A DNA stretch of 64,000 nucleotides from Crambe crambe (lineage: Eukaryota > Porifera > Demospongiae > Poecilosclerida > Crambeidae), in assembly GCA_963924555.1 (NCBI GenBank), contig OZ004593.1:186001-250000 (forward strand), in the 5' to 3' direction. The position numbers and the translations under genes are program-made. Positions 1 through 11,356 of this stretch are shown piece by piece (position 1 is the stretch's first letter; the number at the start of each line of letters is the position of its first letter). The notes beneath the pieces are model-generated. The model did no database searches and was not told the origin of the DNA. It saw nothing but the letters and a program-made list of their open reading frames with translations.

Positions 1-326
1 GTGTGTAGAGCATGGATCCCCCAATGTGGACATCTCCGGATCTGTCTATTTCACCTAAACCTCATCAATCAGTATGCTGTTACATGTGCTAATTGCTAAA
101 ATAATATTATGACACTTTTATATGTAGAGTGTGGATCCCCCAGTGTGGACATCACCGGATCAGCCTATTCAACCACCTCAATCAGTATGCTGTTACATGT
201 GCTGATTATTTATAATATGACACTTTTATATGTAGAGTGTGGATCCCCCGGTGTGTCCATCTCCGGAACCAGTACTTTAAAAAAAATTTTTTTTATTGCT
301 AATATATGCCATCTACTGCTACATAG
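1..326 (+). repeat. Tandem array of small phase-0 cassette exons plus their introns
   Basis: Three diverged copies of a 108-119 base unit, each made of a small exon and its intron. Exons are 9-71 (21 codons), 128-184 (19 codons) and 236-271 (12 codons); all begin AGYRTGGATCCCCC after a TAG acceptor, all end in phase 0, and the first two end at the same donor gtatgc. They encode variants of S-V/M-D-P-P-V/M-W-T-S-P-D. The exon at 327-446 starts with a weaker version of the same peptide. The array continues leftwards out of the window. Confidence 0.75.
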
Positions 327-2358
327 AGGGATTTCCCAATGTCCCAGTCTCCATCTCCAGACTTTCCTGTAATTAAGTGGAGTAATTCCCCTACAAATCC
401 TATTTCTCCTGTTGCACCTCCATATTCTCCTATCACCCCGGACAAGGTTGTTCTAGTCTGCTGTTTTCTATATAGTACATCATGGCATTATATAATTTTA
501 AAGGTGCCGAGTTTTGTTGATCTTACTGAAATAGAAGAAGACATGATGTCAAGTGCTATTAAGGAAAGTCTTAAGAACGTTCCATGCATAGGGTGAGGAC
601 TTTATTTTGTTAGCTAACATACATTAAGTTGCAAAATGTTACAGTGAACCAGAAAACCTGAAAGATGTCATCATCTTGCTTCAATATGAGTGTGGAGTGA
701 AGATTCCAAAGACAGACGAAGAATGGAAAGGAGAAATACCTCGTACATTCATTGATGTACGCAGATCTGCTGTGGTGAAGGATGCGCTCAGGGAGGCCAA
801 AAAGGCTAAGTTTGATACTAAGAAGCTTCTTGATGTAAATAATATTTCATTGCATATACATGTACACATTTCTGTAATTATCAACCATAGGTTCATTTTG
901 TGTTTGAGCCAGCAGTTGATACTGGTGGTGTTAGCCGTGAGTTTTGGCGTCTCTTTGGTGCTGGAGTCTATGAAATTTACTGTTCTGGAGACCCAGAATG
1001 TTGTGTCTTCACAAAGAATATTCCAGCACTACAGGTGCGTAGCTATTATAAGGCAAGCCTTTTCCTTGTTTATCATCCAGGAGATGGAGGGAGGGAGGCA
1101 TGTTTTTATTTTTATTGGTTCCCATGGCAAGCATATTTAAAAAAATGATGAAGACTTTCAGCTGGAATGTTGCTAAGTATAGGAATTCCAAATAAAGCGC
1201 GTCAAATTCTAAATAGGGCACACCCCACTTGTTCAGTAGAAACAAAATTAGCTTTCCAAAAAAGGGATGATAAATACCTCTTGTATTGAATGGCATTTTC
1301 ACTGACTATACATAACTAGTTCTACAAATTGTTTAGAATGGAGACTATAAGCTAATAGGGAAGCTTTTTTCTATGTGCATCGTCCAAGGTGGGCCTGGCT
1401 TTCCTATGCTACATCCTGCTGCTTACAAGTATTTAACAACTGGAGAGTACATGGGTCAAATTATCGAGGATAGTGATGTTCCTGATTCACATATCCAGTA
1501 CTTACTAAAAGAGGTAAAAGGATATAGTTCTATTAGCTGATATCTACTTGATATAATAATTATAATAGATTGATTCACCAAAAACTGATGAAGAACTACG
1601 TTCTGTATTTAGTGAAAATGCAGACAATGAAGCCATTATTCTGGAAACTGGATTTCGGAAACCCTTATGTCTACTGAGTTTAGAGGATGTTCCAAACTTG
1701 AAGCAAATGCTACGTGATCAGTGTTTCATAAAAGTGAAAGCTGAATTTGATCAGTTTTCTGAAGGACTGGCTACTTTAGGTGTATTAGCTAAAATGAAGC
1801 AGTATCCATCCCTAATGTCCCCATTATTTACGTCTGGTTTTAAGAAGAAATTGGATAAACGTAGGATATAACATAATGAATGATTATTGATCTTCATGCA
1901 TTAAATTTTATAGAATTCTTCAAGGATTTGTTGAGTCCCATTTTTAGTATTGATGATGCTAAGCGAAGGTCTAAAGAAGAAGCCACCTTTATCTTTTTTA
2001 TGGACTTTCTGGATGAATGTGAAGGTGAGTATTGCTACTTATACGTCTCATGTATTGTGCTTGTATCCCCTCTTTAAACTATAATAATTAACGTGCAGAT
2101 GGCACTGCTAGTACTGAAGATGGAAGGGTAGTGACCCTTGAACATGTTCTCATTTTTTTTACTGGAGCAGATTGTGAGCCTCCACTTGGGTTTAACCCAA
2201 AGCCTACTTTGCGTTTCACAGACACTGATCTGGCTTCTGCATGTACTTGCGACATGGGATTCTGTCTTCCCATCAAGTATGCATATGAGGAGTACAACAA
2301 TTTCAAAGAAAAGATGATTTTATCCTTACTTGGTCATGATGGATTTGGAAAAACATAG
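9..2358 (+). CDS. G2E3-like HECT-domain E3 ubiquitin ligase, 3' part (5' end outside window)
   Basis: Multi-exon gene: exons about 9-71, 128-184, 236-271, 327-446, 504-592, 645-834, 891-1034, 1337-1513, 1569-1860, 1914-2024 and 2099-2358, joined by GT-AG introns with matching phases. The HECT fold is recognisable from the exon at 891 (DTGGVSREFWRLFG), through the exon at 1337 (MCIVQGGPGFPMLHPAAYKY) to the C-lobe (ASACTCDMGFCLPIKY), where the Cys of the TC pair is the expected thioester cysteine, and the usual short tail after GHDGFG. HECT ligases take ubiquitin from an E2 onto this cysteine and pass it to substrate. The closest family is the G2/M-phase-specific E3 ligase (G2E3)-like group, which is multi-copy in many invertebrates and fish. 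Residues upstream are proline-rich and encoded by repeated small exons. No start is visible, so the N-terminal domains are unknown. Its stop lies only 9 bases from the stop of the opposite-strand integrase gene. Confidence 0.85.
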
Positions 2359-2367
2359 ACTTTTTTT

Positions 2368-3974
2368 TTATTGTGCATGTAGTTTACTCAATACAAACTG
2401 AAGTGTTTCAAAGTATGTTTCAATGCCATATTCTGAACTTGGATCAAGGGGGTTAACTTTTCCACACAATTCTTGATACTCTGAACTACTCAAAGGTTCA
2501 GATGGAGGATCCACATCAACTGCATCATTCATGGATGGGAGTGGTCCATTCCAATCAATGCCCATCTCTTGTACCTGTATAAATAGGACTTGTGATATGC
2601 CCGAGTTGTGATGCACAACTGATGCTTACATTTGCGTCATCCACATTGTCATCCACATAATTAGGGTGTGATCCACTTATCCAAAGCTGGCTAGGACTTA
2701 AATGGGATGAAGAGGAAAGTGGATGATTATTCCATGCTGTTTTGAAGTGATTCAGACTGTTGTTAATCCGTGGTAAGTATACATAGTGCAAACTAAAGAG
2801 ATGCACATCACTGTCAACACGTAAGAGACCAATGTCTTCTAGATAGTGAAACAAACTATAATATAAAATAAGGCAGGCACTGAACACATCTCTCCATAGA
2901 CGTTCAACTCGCTGATTGTGGACACTACGCCCACTAATAAAACTTCCTCTACGGGTCCCACGTTGTGCAATCATAAAACTGGCTACATGAACATTTTCCC
3001 CACCTCGGTCTCCTCGCACACGACTTGGTATCCCATATATATTAACACCTTCAGAAAATGCTTGTAGCATTGTTTCAGCTCTGTTATTGTCACCACATCT
3101 CAAAAATACAATAAGGCGGCTATATCCATCAATGCCACCATGTACTATCATCTTCCATCTAAAGAATTTCAAAGCACACGGTAGTATCATGAAGGGCAAT
3201 AAGCTCTAATTGTCACATTCATACTTACCTAATGAGCTTATGATTTCCATCAATATGCCATAGGTGCTGGGGTCCACGTACATTATAACATCGCCTTCTT
3301 AGATTTCTTAATTTTCGCATAATGGAACCCTCGGGATCTACACGACTTTGTGATTCACGTACTCGATGGAATGGCACTCTTATGCCAAGAGATATCAGGT
3401 GGCCATACATTTGTCGGTTTCCCCAGTTTGGGAAATTTTGTTGTGCACCTACCACTATTTCGTCCAACTGCTCATCTGTCAATGATGCATAGGTAGCACG
3501 GATCGACAAATTGAAGGCAGTCATTCGACGCCTAATAGTACTCACTGATACTCCAATGAGATCAGCAATCTGTGGAACAGAAAACTTACTTTCTACTAGA
3601 TATTGCAATTGGTGATAAGAAATTGCAAAACGGGGTCTTCCTACAGAACCTGTGAGAATTGTTTGAGCTGGTTCTACTGGAGAAATTCCCATATCACTTG
3701 GGAAGGTCATTAGTTCCTCAACGAGCTTGCTCATGCCTCTATAAGCATTTTCTACACACTCCAGAGCACCCACTTCTGTAGTTCCATCAATTATTTCTAT
3801 TGCTAGCAATTCTCTAAACATTAATTCAATCCTCCACTTATAACCTTCTGCTGTAACCAAGTCAATTCCACTTCCAGAACACTCGTCACCCAGATCAGCT
3901 ATAACAGCTCGCAAGTTCTGAACAACCCAGGAGTCACCCATACTGTGGTGCAATTTAATTAGAAAATTGATCAC
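2368..3974 (-). CDS. DDE integrase-core (rve-like) protein, probable transposon-derived gene
   Basis: Three exons on the minus strand: 3974-3229, 3158-2630 and 2574-2368, with GT-AG introns and consistent phases. The N-terminal half carries a helix-turn-helix-like stretch ([18 protein letters not shown]). The catalytic core shows three acidic positions in the expected order: [17 protein letters not shown] and [10 protein letters not shown]. The segment ending in [16 protein letters not shown] and WNNHPLS is typical of the eukaryotic 'integrase core domain' family found in many copies in cnidarians, fish and sponges. No reverse transcriptase, capsid or terminal repeats are seen nearby. The reading frame looks whole. 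Whether it is an active element, a domesticated gene or one component of a larger element with the adjacent HECT gene cannot be decided from one window. Confidence 0.8.
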
Positions 3975-3982
3975 GTGACTTT

Positions 3983-4425
3983 ATGGTCACGCCCACGCGC
4001 CCTAGCCTCCAGAAGGGGAAAAGAAAAGAAAAAAATCAAAAAAAAAAGTGTACGTCCCAAGAATATACCCTAGGGGAAAAAAATACAACACTCCAGAAAA
4101 AGTGTACATCTCTCTCTCTCAAAAAAGTACCCCCCCCCCCCCCCCCCCCCTCTGGAAAACAGCTCCAGAAAATAAAAATTACAAAAAAAAATACAACCTT
4201 ATCAAAATAAAAGTGTATGTCCCAAAAAATATACCCCTCCAAAAAAAGAATACCCTAGGGAAAAAATCTACAACACCAGAAAAAGTGTACATCTCTCTCT
4301 CAGAAAAAGGACCCCTCCCCCTCTGAAAAACACACCCCCTTATCAAAATTAGTACCCCTCCCCTCTGGAGAACACACCCCCAATAGTACCCCCCTCTGGA
4401 AAAAAAAATATAAGGCAATTTTGAC
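3983..4425. repeat. Purine-rich/C-rich imperfect tandem repeats with a 21-base poly-C run
   Basis: Intergenic stretch between the integrase gene and nucleobindin. It is built from repeated phrases such as AAAAGTGTAYGTCCC, AATATACCC, CTCCAGAAAAAGTGTACATCTCTCTCTC and AGTACCCCYC. Two larger copies start near 4045 and 4210. A run of 21 C lies at 4130-4150. The open frames across it on both strands (runs of K, P, G or F) are low-complexity artefacts. No promoter element for nucleobindin could be singled out. Confidence 0.7.
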
Positions 4426-4450
4426 ACTAATCTACCGCCATACTTCCAAC

Positions 4451-5549
4451 ATGAGAAAACCAGTACCCGAGGTACTGGTGAGAATATATCTTTTTGCTCT
4501 GTTCTTGAGCATTTCGCCTGAGGGGTTAGGGCTGCCTGTGAACAGAGGACAGGTAAAAGAGAAACATCAACAACCTCCCTCAAATCTACCAGGTATGGAA
4601 ATGGAAGAGTATGAAAGATACTGGGATGAACTGATCAGAAATGATCCAGGTATGTGTGTATTTAGTAACGATAGATTTTGATGATACATTATTCTTTCCT
4701 AGAGTTTCATGATCGTCTCGGTAAAATCAAAGATGTTGATCTCAACAAACTGAAAGAACTGATAGCCAAAAACCCTCATTTACAGGAACGCTTGCTTCAG
4801 GGAGCACCAGATGTCAGAAACCGGGTTGATGAGGCTCGTAGGGTCAACATTGAGCAAATACGACAACTCCAAAAGTAATTAAAATGAGCTATTGATCTCC
4901 ATCACTGTACTTAACACTATATTACTTTCAGGCTACAGAACATGCGTGATAATAATCTGATGAAGGATGGGGATTGGATGACAAAGATGGAAGCAGCGAG
5001 AGACAACCTTCCCGAACACTTCACTAAAAAGGACATTCGTACTAAGATAGAAGAGGTGAGAGGGAGGGAGGGAGGGGAGAAAGAGAAAGAGAGACTTCGT
5101 ATCATTATATTCCTTGCAGGCTCATCGGAACCTTGAGAAGTTGGATGAGAAGCGTAGAGAAGATTTTAAGCAGCAGGAAATGTGGATGGAGCATCAACGC
5201 AGGCAGAAACTGGCACAGATGAACGAGCAGCAGAGACTAAAAGCTGAGGAAGAATACAGAAGGAAACACGAAGACTTGAAGCACCATGAGAAATTGCCTC
5301 AACCAGGTAGCAAGGAGCAGCTTGAGCAAGTATGGGAGGAAGATGATGGCATGCCAAAGGAGGAGTTCGACCCCAGAACTTTCTTCCACATGCATGGTGA
5401 GGGGAAATGAAAGAGATGGTGATACAGATATCATGTGGTGGTTTGTTATGCAGATACAAATGCGGATAGTGTGTTGGACCCCATGGAAATTGAGGCTTTG
5501 TTTCTCAGTGAGGTACATAACACACTGATAGAAAAATCTTCCTTACCTT

Positions 5550-5598
<49 letters not shown>

Positions 5599-6492
5599 TT
5601 AGCCTTTAGCTGCACACACACCTTTAGCCTTTAGCTGCACACACACACCTTATGGACGTAGGCAGCGACATTTATATCATTTGAATTTTTCAGTTGAAGA
5701 AGGTATACAAGGATGAAAAGGACATGGCAGGCCCAGAGGCCCATGAGGATTTGGCCAGAATGCGAGAGTACACTGTATCGGAGATGGACAAGGATAAAGA
5801 TGGCTTGATTTCCCTGGATGAGTTCATGAGGTATGCATCAGGGAAGGATTTCGAGAAAAAGGAAGAGTACCATCCAATAGTCGATGAGGATGCACCTTTT
5901 TCTGATAAGGAGTTTAAGGATTACGAAGATGCATATGAAGAAGACTATGATTACCAGTATGATAAGGATGGCAACATTATAGGTGTGGTCCCCAGGTAAG
6001 CAAGGACCAGGCCAGGTCCTAGCTTGTTCACTTGACACTTTTCAATTCTCTTTTAGGGAGCACAAACAAGACAAGGATCATCAGCAGCCTCCTCATGTTA
6101 ACGAGCAGGGTCATCCTCTTCCTGGTGGTGATCAACAGGGTCATCCCGATAATCAGCAGGGTCTTCCTGGTGGTGATCAACAGGGTCATCCCGATAATCA
6201 GCAGGGTCATCCTCTTCCTGGTGGTGATCAACAGGGTCATCCCGATAATCAGCCGGGACATCCTCTTCCTGGTGGTGATCAACAGGGTCATCCAGCACCT
6301 GGTGGCAATGAGCAGGGTCATCCTCCTCCTCACAACGTTAACGAGAATGCAAAAGGTGAACTTGGTGGACAACCAGTCATCCAAATAGACGATCCACATT
6401 CCCTGAACTTGAACCATCCACAAGACCAAAGGAAAGCTGACATGCCTTCTAGCAACAGGCCTGAAGTCCCTTCAGCTCCTCCCTCAAACTAA
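4451..6492 (+). CDS. NUCB: Nucleobindin (secretory-pathway EF-hand protein)
   Basis: Seven exons: 4451-4649, 4703-4874, 4932-5055, 5120-5396, 5454-5512, 5694-5995 and 6057-6492. The start at 4451 gives a hydrophobic signal peptide (VLVRIYLFALFLSIS). The product follows nucleobindin along its length: the EFHDRLGKIKDVDLNKLKELI motif, a basic region, a long Lys/Glu/Gln-rich helix (EKRREDFKQQEMWMEHQRR), then two EF-hands (DTNADSVLDPMEIE and DKDKDGLISLDEF) separated by an acidic stretch. Family members are Golgi/ER or secreted calcium- and DNA-binding proteins. The C-terminus differs from vertebrates: after the EDYDYQYDKDGNI segment it ends in a His/Pro/Gly/Gln repeat (units GHPLPGGDQQ and GHPDNQQ) encoded by a minisatellite in the last exon. 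Human NUCB1 and NUCB2 are co-orthologues, so no number is assigned. Confidence 0.93.
5551..5651. repeat. (AC)n microsatellite with duplicated CCTTTAGCCTTTAGCTGC insert, intronic
   Basis: Nucleobindin intron 5. About 23 AC units are followed by two copies of a CCTTTAGCCTTTAGCTGC block, each flanked by further AC units. Confidence 0.9.
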
Positions 6493-6589
6493 CAAACAGT
6501 TGTTACATTATCTTCAATTGCTACATTATGTTCAATTGCTCTTTCACTTGTTAATTTTTTACACACAAAACAATACTTGAACAACTGGG

Positions 6590-9503
6590 CTATGGTGAAT
6601 GAGTAGGTGAGTTATGACCAGTCTGCTCCAGTTCAACTGCCATCTTGTTGGTGGCTGCCACTACATAATCATTGTCATTGTTGTCCATGGCTGTTTCTGT
6701 TTCTGCTTCATTGGGAAAGTCTGCCTCTTTAACTTCATCATCTTCCTCCCTGTCAACCTCCTCCATTGTATGTAGTCGATGTCTCTGACGTAGAACAGAA
6801 CCTCCACTCCCACTCAACTGTGTGTGTGTGTGTGTATATACAATTAATACATAATTATAAGAGTGAGGAGAGATCTCGTTCCTCCGTCACCCTGTCTTCC
6901 TTATTTTCAGGCTGAGGAGTAGCTCACTCTGAGACTAAGTAACTTACTTCCAGAAGTTGACCAGATAGTTTTCGTTGGGCAGTCATGTGTTTCTTGAGTG
7001 CTGGTTCTTGTCCTTCCTCATCATCCAATGGAACTTCTGTTGGATTGATAGGGTAAATAGCGATGTCCCTCACCACTCTGAATTGACCACAATTATTCAA
7101 ATGCTCGTTTTCAAGACGGAAAAAGTTCCAAATAAATCTCCTGAACACCTCGAGGGTGGCAAGAATGGTACCCAGAAGGTTCCCCTCCAGAGAACTGATC
7201 CCTGCCTCCCCGACTGAGATGTTCAGAGTCCACAGAGAACGGAGAATCAAATCTGCCACAATCGCCAAAATATAGTAAATCTACGCAAGAATCATAGCAG
7301 AGGTCATTTCACCAGATTGAATAGAAGTCACCATTAATTTTATACCTTTTTAGGATATATGAGTTCATCTCTGAGTTTTTTGGGAGTTGGAAATAGCCCC
7401 CAGTCCATTTTGATGTCCCAAGTGAAGGTGTAGCATGTGCTCACAATGGCAGACACAATCCAAAAGAAGAACATTGCATAGTAGCGACCAGGTTGGGAGT
7501 GAAAATCAACTGATGGATCTGGGAGATGTGAACATGTCATATGAGGCATGTCATGTGACTAGGGAGTCATGTCATGTGACTAAGGAGCCATGTCATGTGA
7601 CTAGGGGGCATGTCATAATGTCTAACCTTTGAACCCTGCAGCAAGGGAAGAGAATAAGACAACGAAGAATGAAGTGGAGTACTTTCCAGCATTGACCAGG
7701 TGAGGGAAGATATTTCTGGGTTTGGTCACATAGTAACGGTTGACACACTGGGCAAACCGGTACCATGCTGGCAATATGGCTACTACTGGCCTCACAGCAT
7801 AAGCCACTATTGTGGACAGATCTGCAAAAAAAAAAGCCAAGACTCACTCAATGCCTTTGCACTATCACTTCAAACAATCACAATGTCATACCAAAAATTT
7901 TTGTACATGTGTCATGTGAATGGGGATGAGTTGTGTACCTGGAAGGAGAAGACCAAAGACCAGAAAACGGAAGAAGAACTCAAGATCCAGAAGAACAACT
8001 GATAAGCTATTCATCTGATCCGCTATCCAGAAATCAGCAAAGTTAACACGGACAAATGGAGCAAAAAAAATCCGTCCCTGCATGGAGAAATTTAAAGCAA
8101 GCACATAAGGATCTCCCTATAGAGCCGAAAGTGCCAGCATTCCACTTAGTGCCCACCAAGTTCTTAGTTGTAGGAACATACGGAGATGATCTTGGCCAGC
8201 CAAAAGCGGGAACTTGCGTACAAGAAAGGAAGAGGGAGTACAAAGAGAAGAGCCAGGATCACCAACATCGCAAGTGGCCNNNNNNNNNNNNNNNNNNNNN
8301 NNNNNNNNNNNNNNNNNNNNNNNNNNNNNNNNNNNNNNNNNNNNNNNNNNNNNNNNNNNNNNNNNNNNNNNNNNNNNNNNNNNNNNNNNNNNNNNNNNNN
8401 NNNNNNNNNNNNNNNNNNNNNNNNNNNNNNNNNNNNNNNNNNNNNNNNNNNNNNNNNNNNNNNNNNNNNNNNNNNNNNNACACAAGACTTGGACATCGCA
8501 CCTGAAAAAGTTGTACAAAGTTGAGGTAATCCCTAGGATTGAACTCAAAGATGAGCACACGATTGACTCCTGCTTTCACCCAACGAAATGTATTGAAAGC
8601 AAAGGAGCAGAACCAGAGAGTCAGGATGAAGCCTATTCTCAGTCCCCTGATGGTGGGGTCCAGATACTTCCATGAATCCCTTGGACGAAGAGCTGCAGCC
8701 ACAGTGATCACAACCACACTGACACATATGAAGCCAAGGAGTATGCCCACCACAAGTGTCACCCAATGGGAACGAACTTCCCTTTTCTCAAAAGACGGCA
8801 ATCTCAGTTTGTTCATGGCCTTGCTTCTATTTCCATTTTCTAACTTATCGATCATCAGATTCTCCGTCTGTTCAATCAGATCATTTAAGATTTTCTTGCA
8901 CCTCCAGAAGTGCGATTCACAAACCTCATCGTTTAAAAACCGCTTTCCACGATCACTACATGCTAGCTTATCATGCTTCTTCAACACTTTGCGAAAACCA
9001 GAGTAGTTCAGCTGCTGAAAGTTCTGCAGCAGAGATAAACTAAGGTAGAATTCGGTTACAGCATTTTTCAAGCTCTCGAGTTTGTTCCGAGTGGAACGAA
9101 GATTGCGTGTCCTCTTGTTGGCTTTTAAGGCGATGAAGATTTCTACTTCCTCACACAGCTCCCTCATTCTGAGTGATGATTGAGTCTCACGCGTACGATA
9201 AAAAGAGTCAACTCCCCTTAATTCTTTCTTTGTTTCCACAAAAAACTCGTCCTGAAGTTCTTCATTCACAATTGTTATAGGGCGTACATCTTCTACAAAA
9301 TACAGAAATATTAATGCTGGTCTGGTACCCATAATATTTGAGCCAGTCAGTGGTCAATTCACACACTCACCATCTTCTTCTTCAGTTTCAGGTTTTTTCT
9401 TGGTGATCATTTCATACACTCTGGCTTTCAGGCCTTCGTAGTCCACATAATACTTCCTCCACTCAGGAGTGAGATGCGAGGACAAGCGATGAGCAAACCT
9501 CAT
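6590..9503 (-). CDS. XPR1: XPR1 phosphate exporter (SPX + EXS domains)
   Basis: Exons (minus strand): 9503-9371, 9292-8502, one or more in the assembly gap, -8182, 8077-7939, 7822-7627, 7518-7346, 7280-6948 and 6817-6590. The N-terminal SPX domain starts [26 protein letters not shown] and senses inositol pyrophosphates. After it come several membrane segments ([20 protein letters not shown] and others). The C-terminal EXS domain is very well conserved ([68 protein letters not shown]). XPR1 is the animal inorganic-phosphate exporter of the plasma membrane. Part of the first EXS transmembrane region is lost in the gap. The acidic C-terminal tail diverges from vertebrates. It shares a 230-base promoter region with DAXX. 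Confidence 0.95.
7548..7622. repeat. Short tandem repeat built on GTCATGTGACTAGGG, XPR1 intron
   Basis: Three to four copies of a unit of about 20 bases, CATGTCATGTGACTARGGRG. The core octamer TCATGTGA lies at 7551, 7572 and 7593. It lies in the intron between the exons at 7822-7627 and 7518-7346. Confidence 0.85.
8280..8479. other. Assembly gap (200 N)
   Basis: A run of exactly 200 N inside XPR1. It removes the exon sequence between LNFVQLFQ and [12 protein letters not shown]. Open frames that run through it (runs of X) are meaningless. Confidence 1.
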
Positions 9504-9733
9504 GATGATCGATCGATCGATCCTAGCCTGGCGTAGCCGACCCTTTACCTTCCTTTTCTTGGGGCTACGCCCTTATATAGCCGGCCAGCTAGCTAGCTAG
9601 CTAGCTAGCTAGGCCTGGTCCCACCCCCGGCCACTTCCGCAGCACTGCCATTTGAACTTTGAACTTTTTACCAGCGCGGGTTGCGGGTTGAGCCCGCCAT
9701 TTATACCGACCACCAACTAAAGTGTGAAGAACC
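9504..9733. promoter_or_regulatory. Divergent promoter region of XPR1 (-) and DAXX (+)
   Basis: Between the two start codons lie (GATC)4 at 9507-9522, directly in the XPR1 leader; the 20-base motif GGCGTAGCCGACCCTTTACC at 9530-9549, which recurs with one change at another divergent promoter; a stem GGCGTAGCC / GGCTACGCC (about 9529-9571); a TATATA stretch near 9573; and an (AGCT)n palindromic run at 9587-9612. Promoter function is inferred from position only. Confidence 0.6.
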
Positions 9734-11255
9734 ATGTGTGCTGATTCCTTGAGCAGATCCTCTCCTTCAACCTCCACTACTGCTGTACCAACTGCCCCTC
9801 CTCCTCAACCTGCTAATCCTGCTGATCGTCCCCAAGCTTCTACTGCCCTCAACTCTCTAAGCATCCAGAGACGGAGGGAAAAAAGAAAATATGCCATCAA
9901 GAAACTAGAAAAGAAACTAGAGCAATATAGTAGACAGATCAAAAGGTTAGTGGATGTATATAAATGCTGTGGCTAGAGTACCAGCAGGAAGTCATGTATT
10001 ATAAAACAGTACTCGTTTATCTAGCCCTAGCCCCACCCTTTCCCCATGAGCATAATATTAATTTGATGTATAGTCGATATACGAAGTATATATTCGAAAT
10101 AAAATGTAAGATGAGGGAGGGGTTAAGGTGACAAAGTGAAATTTGCAGGTGTCTATTGAAATCTAAAGATCAAAGGGTACCCTAATGTCTTTCTCATTTC
10201 TTAGATTGAGTGAGGAGGAGGTAAGTCTGGATGAAATGCTCTCGGGAAACAGTGCCTACCTGAAAGAGGATTACCTCAAGAGACATTTCATGGCTAAATG
10301 GATAGAACTATGCAATCTCTTGAAGATTTCCCCTAACATCGAAGTGGTTCACGAGGATGGAATGGGTGATGGTTATTCGGAGACTCCTTATCCTGAGATC
10401 AATAGGAGAGTCCAACGTTTATTGAGAACTAATGAATTTCCGGATTACGTTGATATTTCTGAACTGGTGGAGAGATGCAACACCAAACACAACTTGGGAA
10501 TTGGAGCAACTGAAAAAACTGAGCTCTCCAGGAAAATCTTCAAGAAAGTGGGCTCGATCCTCAAGTCACGGAGGGAAAAGGATTACAAAGCACATTTTGG
10601 GTCTCACCTGACTGATGCTGTGAATGAGTCAGACGATCCGGCAAGTACTGATGAAGTGCTACAGGAACGTCTCAAGGAGAGCTTCAAACAGGGTCAGGAG
10701 AAGTTATTTGAACTCTGTGAGGACTTTATAGTGAAGCAAGAACAGGAAGGAGAGAAAGCGGGCAGTTCACCTGATTCTAAGGAGGAGGAGGAAGGAGAAG
10801 AAGAAGAAGAAGAGGGGAGTATTGAGAGAGAAGAACTTATCAAAGACGAGGAGTTGTGTGGAGAAGATGAAGTAAGCTCTCCTGCTCAAGAAGAAGAAGA
10901 GGAAAAAGGACTCATGGAAGAAGATAGTGAAGATGAGGAGACTGGTCCTCCAGCAAAAAAAATAAAACTTGGCTACCAGCAAGACCTAAAATTTAATGTT
11001 TCCAGCACCAGAAGTAGTAGCAGTAGCAGCAGCAGCAGCAGCAAGCACTCACTTTCCCCAGTGGCTGAATCAGAGCAGGACTCCAGTACTGATGGTAATG
11101 CTATAGGCAGCGGCAGCAGCAGCAGCACAGTGGATGTTGAAGCACTCCCAGATGATGAGCAGACACAACCAGACTCCAGCACTTCTATCCCAGTCATATA
11201 TATCTCAGATTCTGATAGCAGTGATGTCATTGATCTCTGTGATGAGTCTAGCTAG
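9734..11255 (+). CDS. DAXX: DAXX, H3.3-H4 histone chaperone
   Basis: Two exons, 9734-9945 and 10205-11255. A Ser/Pro-rich head leads into the DAXX helical bundle (KKLEKKLEQYSRQIKRLSEEEVSLDE, then SAYLKEDYLKRHFM) and the histone-binding domain (YPEINRRVQRLL, NEFPDYVDI, ILKSRREKDYKAHFGSHLTDA), matching the order in vertebrate DAXX. Then comes a long Glu/Asp-rich region (about residues 240-330), a Ser run, and a C-terminal SUMO-interacting motif (IPVIYISDSDSS), as in human DAXX, which also ends in an acidic SIM. With ATRX, DAXX deposits H3.3 in heterochromatin and represses transcription in the nucleus. Start chosen as the first ATG after the promoter region. ATRX is not in this window. Confidence 0.92.
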
Positions 11256-11356
11256 CTGCTACCAGCTACATTAAACTTTATATGAAATATTTTGACATCA
11301 TCCAAGAAACTTTATAGGTGTTGTAGCCCCACCCCTTGACTGGATTTGGCGGGAAG

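Noticed and set aside
2368-3974. Integrase gene as part of a retroelement
   Set aside because: No reverse transcriptase, protease, capsid or long terminal repeats in the flanks, and the gene has ordinary GT-AG introns.
4036-4583. Overlapping open frames on both strands, up to 134 residues
   Set aside because: They are composed of runs of K, P, G, F and S from the C-rich/purine-rich repeat and have no domain.
7548-7622. CRISPR-like short regular repeats here and at 18935-19008
   Set aside because: Units are contiguous tandem repeats without unique spacers and lie in animal introns.
8056-8675. Several open frames of 110-153 residues across 8280-8479
   Set aside because: They exist only because the 200-N gap is read as open; the real content is XPR1 on the minus strand.
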